DNA of 13,941 nucleotides from CBDVAK01 sp965371945 (GTDB lineage Bacteria; Pseudomonadota; Gammaproteobacteria; Competibacterales; JAHEDQ01). Position numbers and translations under genes: made by a program. The notes beneath the pieces were generated by a model. The model was not told the DNA's origin and ran no database searches. It was given only the letters and a program-made list of their open reading frames with translations. Every line of letters begins with the position of its first letter. Position 1 is the stretch's first letter. The stretch spans positions 1 to 13,941 of the forward strand of contig CBDVAK010000065.1 of NCBI GenBank assembly GCA_965371945.1, given 5' to 3'. Below, one piece after another: positions 13,698 through 13,941 of this stretch.

Positions 13698-13941
13698 GTG
13701 GCGCGGCTCGATCTATACCGTGAGGCCCACATTTCGCCTCGGTTCGCCGAGTATTGGATCCAGCTTTCGGCGCCGAACGCGAAGACGACGGTACATGGGA
13801 TCATGGCGGCCAACGCACACCACAAGAGCCGGCAACGGCCCGAAGTGCAGTTGCTGATCATGGCCAGCGCCGTTCCACTGAGATTCGTAGCCGGGACGGG
13901 GATGCCGGCTCTCCCGGATGCCTCCAACTCCTTCGCAGATC
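13698..13941 (+). CDS. Unknown protein, third gene of the toxin-antitoxin cluster (3' end cut by window edge)
   Basis: A GTG two bases after the toxin stop opens a frame that stays open to the end of the window (81 codons). AGGG stands six bases before it. The product begins M-A-R-L-D-L-Y-R-E-A-H-I-S-P-R-F-A-E-Y-W and continues with NAKTTVHGIMAANAHHKSRQ; codon third positions are GC-rich like its neighbours, which favours real coding. I do not recognise the family. Close packing suggests co-transcription with the toxin-antitoxin pair. It could be unrelated to toxin control, and the true end and domain content lie beyond the window. Confidence 0.55.
   Translation, partial: MARLDLYREAHISPRFAEYWIQLSAPNAKTTVHGIMAANAHHKSRQRPEVQLLIMASAVPLRFVAGTGMPALPDASNSFAD

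Noticed and set aside
13469..13927. 152-residue minus-strand frame across the toxin and third gene
   Set aside because: It overlaps the convincing MazF-like gene, and its sequence looks like compositional noise.
1..13941. CRISPR array, tRNA, rRNA, insertion sequence or prophage genes
   Set aside because: No regularly spaced repeats, tRNA-like cloverleaf, rRNA-like segments, transposase or phage proteins were seen.

Overview
The window looks like ordinary chromosome of a GC-rich proteobacterium, most likely a gammaproteobacterium. This rests on protein character (the SucA N-terminus, the Lpd active-site region, a YiiD/MadB-type hot-dog protein) and on dense GC-rich coding. No rRNA, tRNA, CRISPR array or insertion sequence was seen.

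Left part (1-4892), a probable malonate uptake and activation locus. On the minus strand, a DctP-type periplasmic binding protein (2188-3189), DctQ small permease (1585-2112) and DctM large permease (266-1588) form a TRAP transporter. The DctM stop overlaps the GTG start of a fourth gene (1-269, cut by the window edge). That gene resembles the C-terminal hot-dog domain of E. coli YiiD/MadA and stand-alone MadB, a family reported as malonyl-ACP decarboxylases. Divergently, on the plus strand, lies a clear malonyl-CoA synthetase, matB (3369-4892). Together these suggest import of malonate, its activation to malonyl-CoA, and decarboxylation by the hot-dog protein. No classical malonyl-CoA decarboxylase (MatA/MCD) or biotin-independent malonate decarboxylase (Mdc) is visible inside the window. 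The shared 179-bp divergent region carries a perfect palindrome and promoter-like elements.

Middle part (4893-10830), the 2-oxoglutarate dehydrogenase complex. After a 301-bp spacer with three hairpins, one of them terminator-like, come sucA (E1), sucB (E2) and lpd (E3), all complete with their catalytic motifs. sucCD and sdh do not flank this side of the operon.

Right part (10831-13941), smaller accessory genes. A secreted protein has a peptidoglycan-binding-like domain, a Pro/Ala/Thr-rich linker and an unrecognised C-terminal domain. Next is a 117-aa protein of unknown role. After a 292-bp spacer with inverted repeats comes a compact toxin-antitoxin pair: a 72-aa antitoxin overlapping a PemK/MazF-like toxin by four bases. 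A tightly linked third reading frame runs off the right edge.

The most interesting signal is the MadB-like gene at the end of the TRAP operon opposite matB. It suggests a malonate route that could feed malonyl- and acetyl-ACP or acetyl-CoA without a classical malonyl-CoA decarboxylase.
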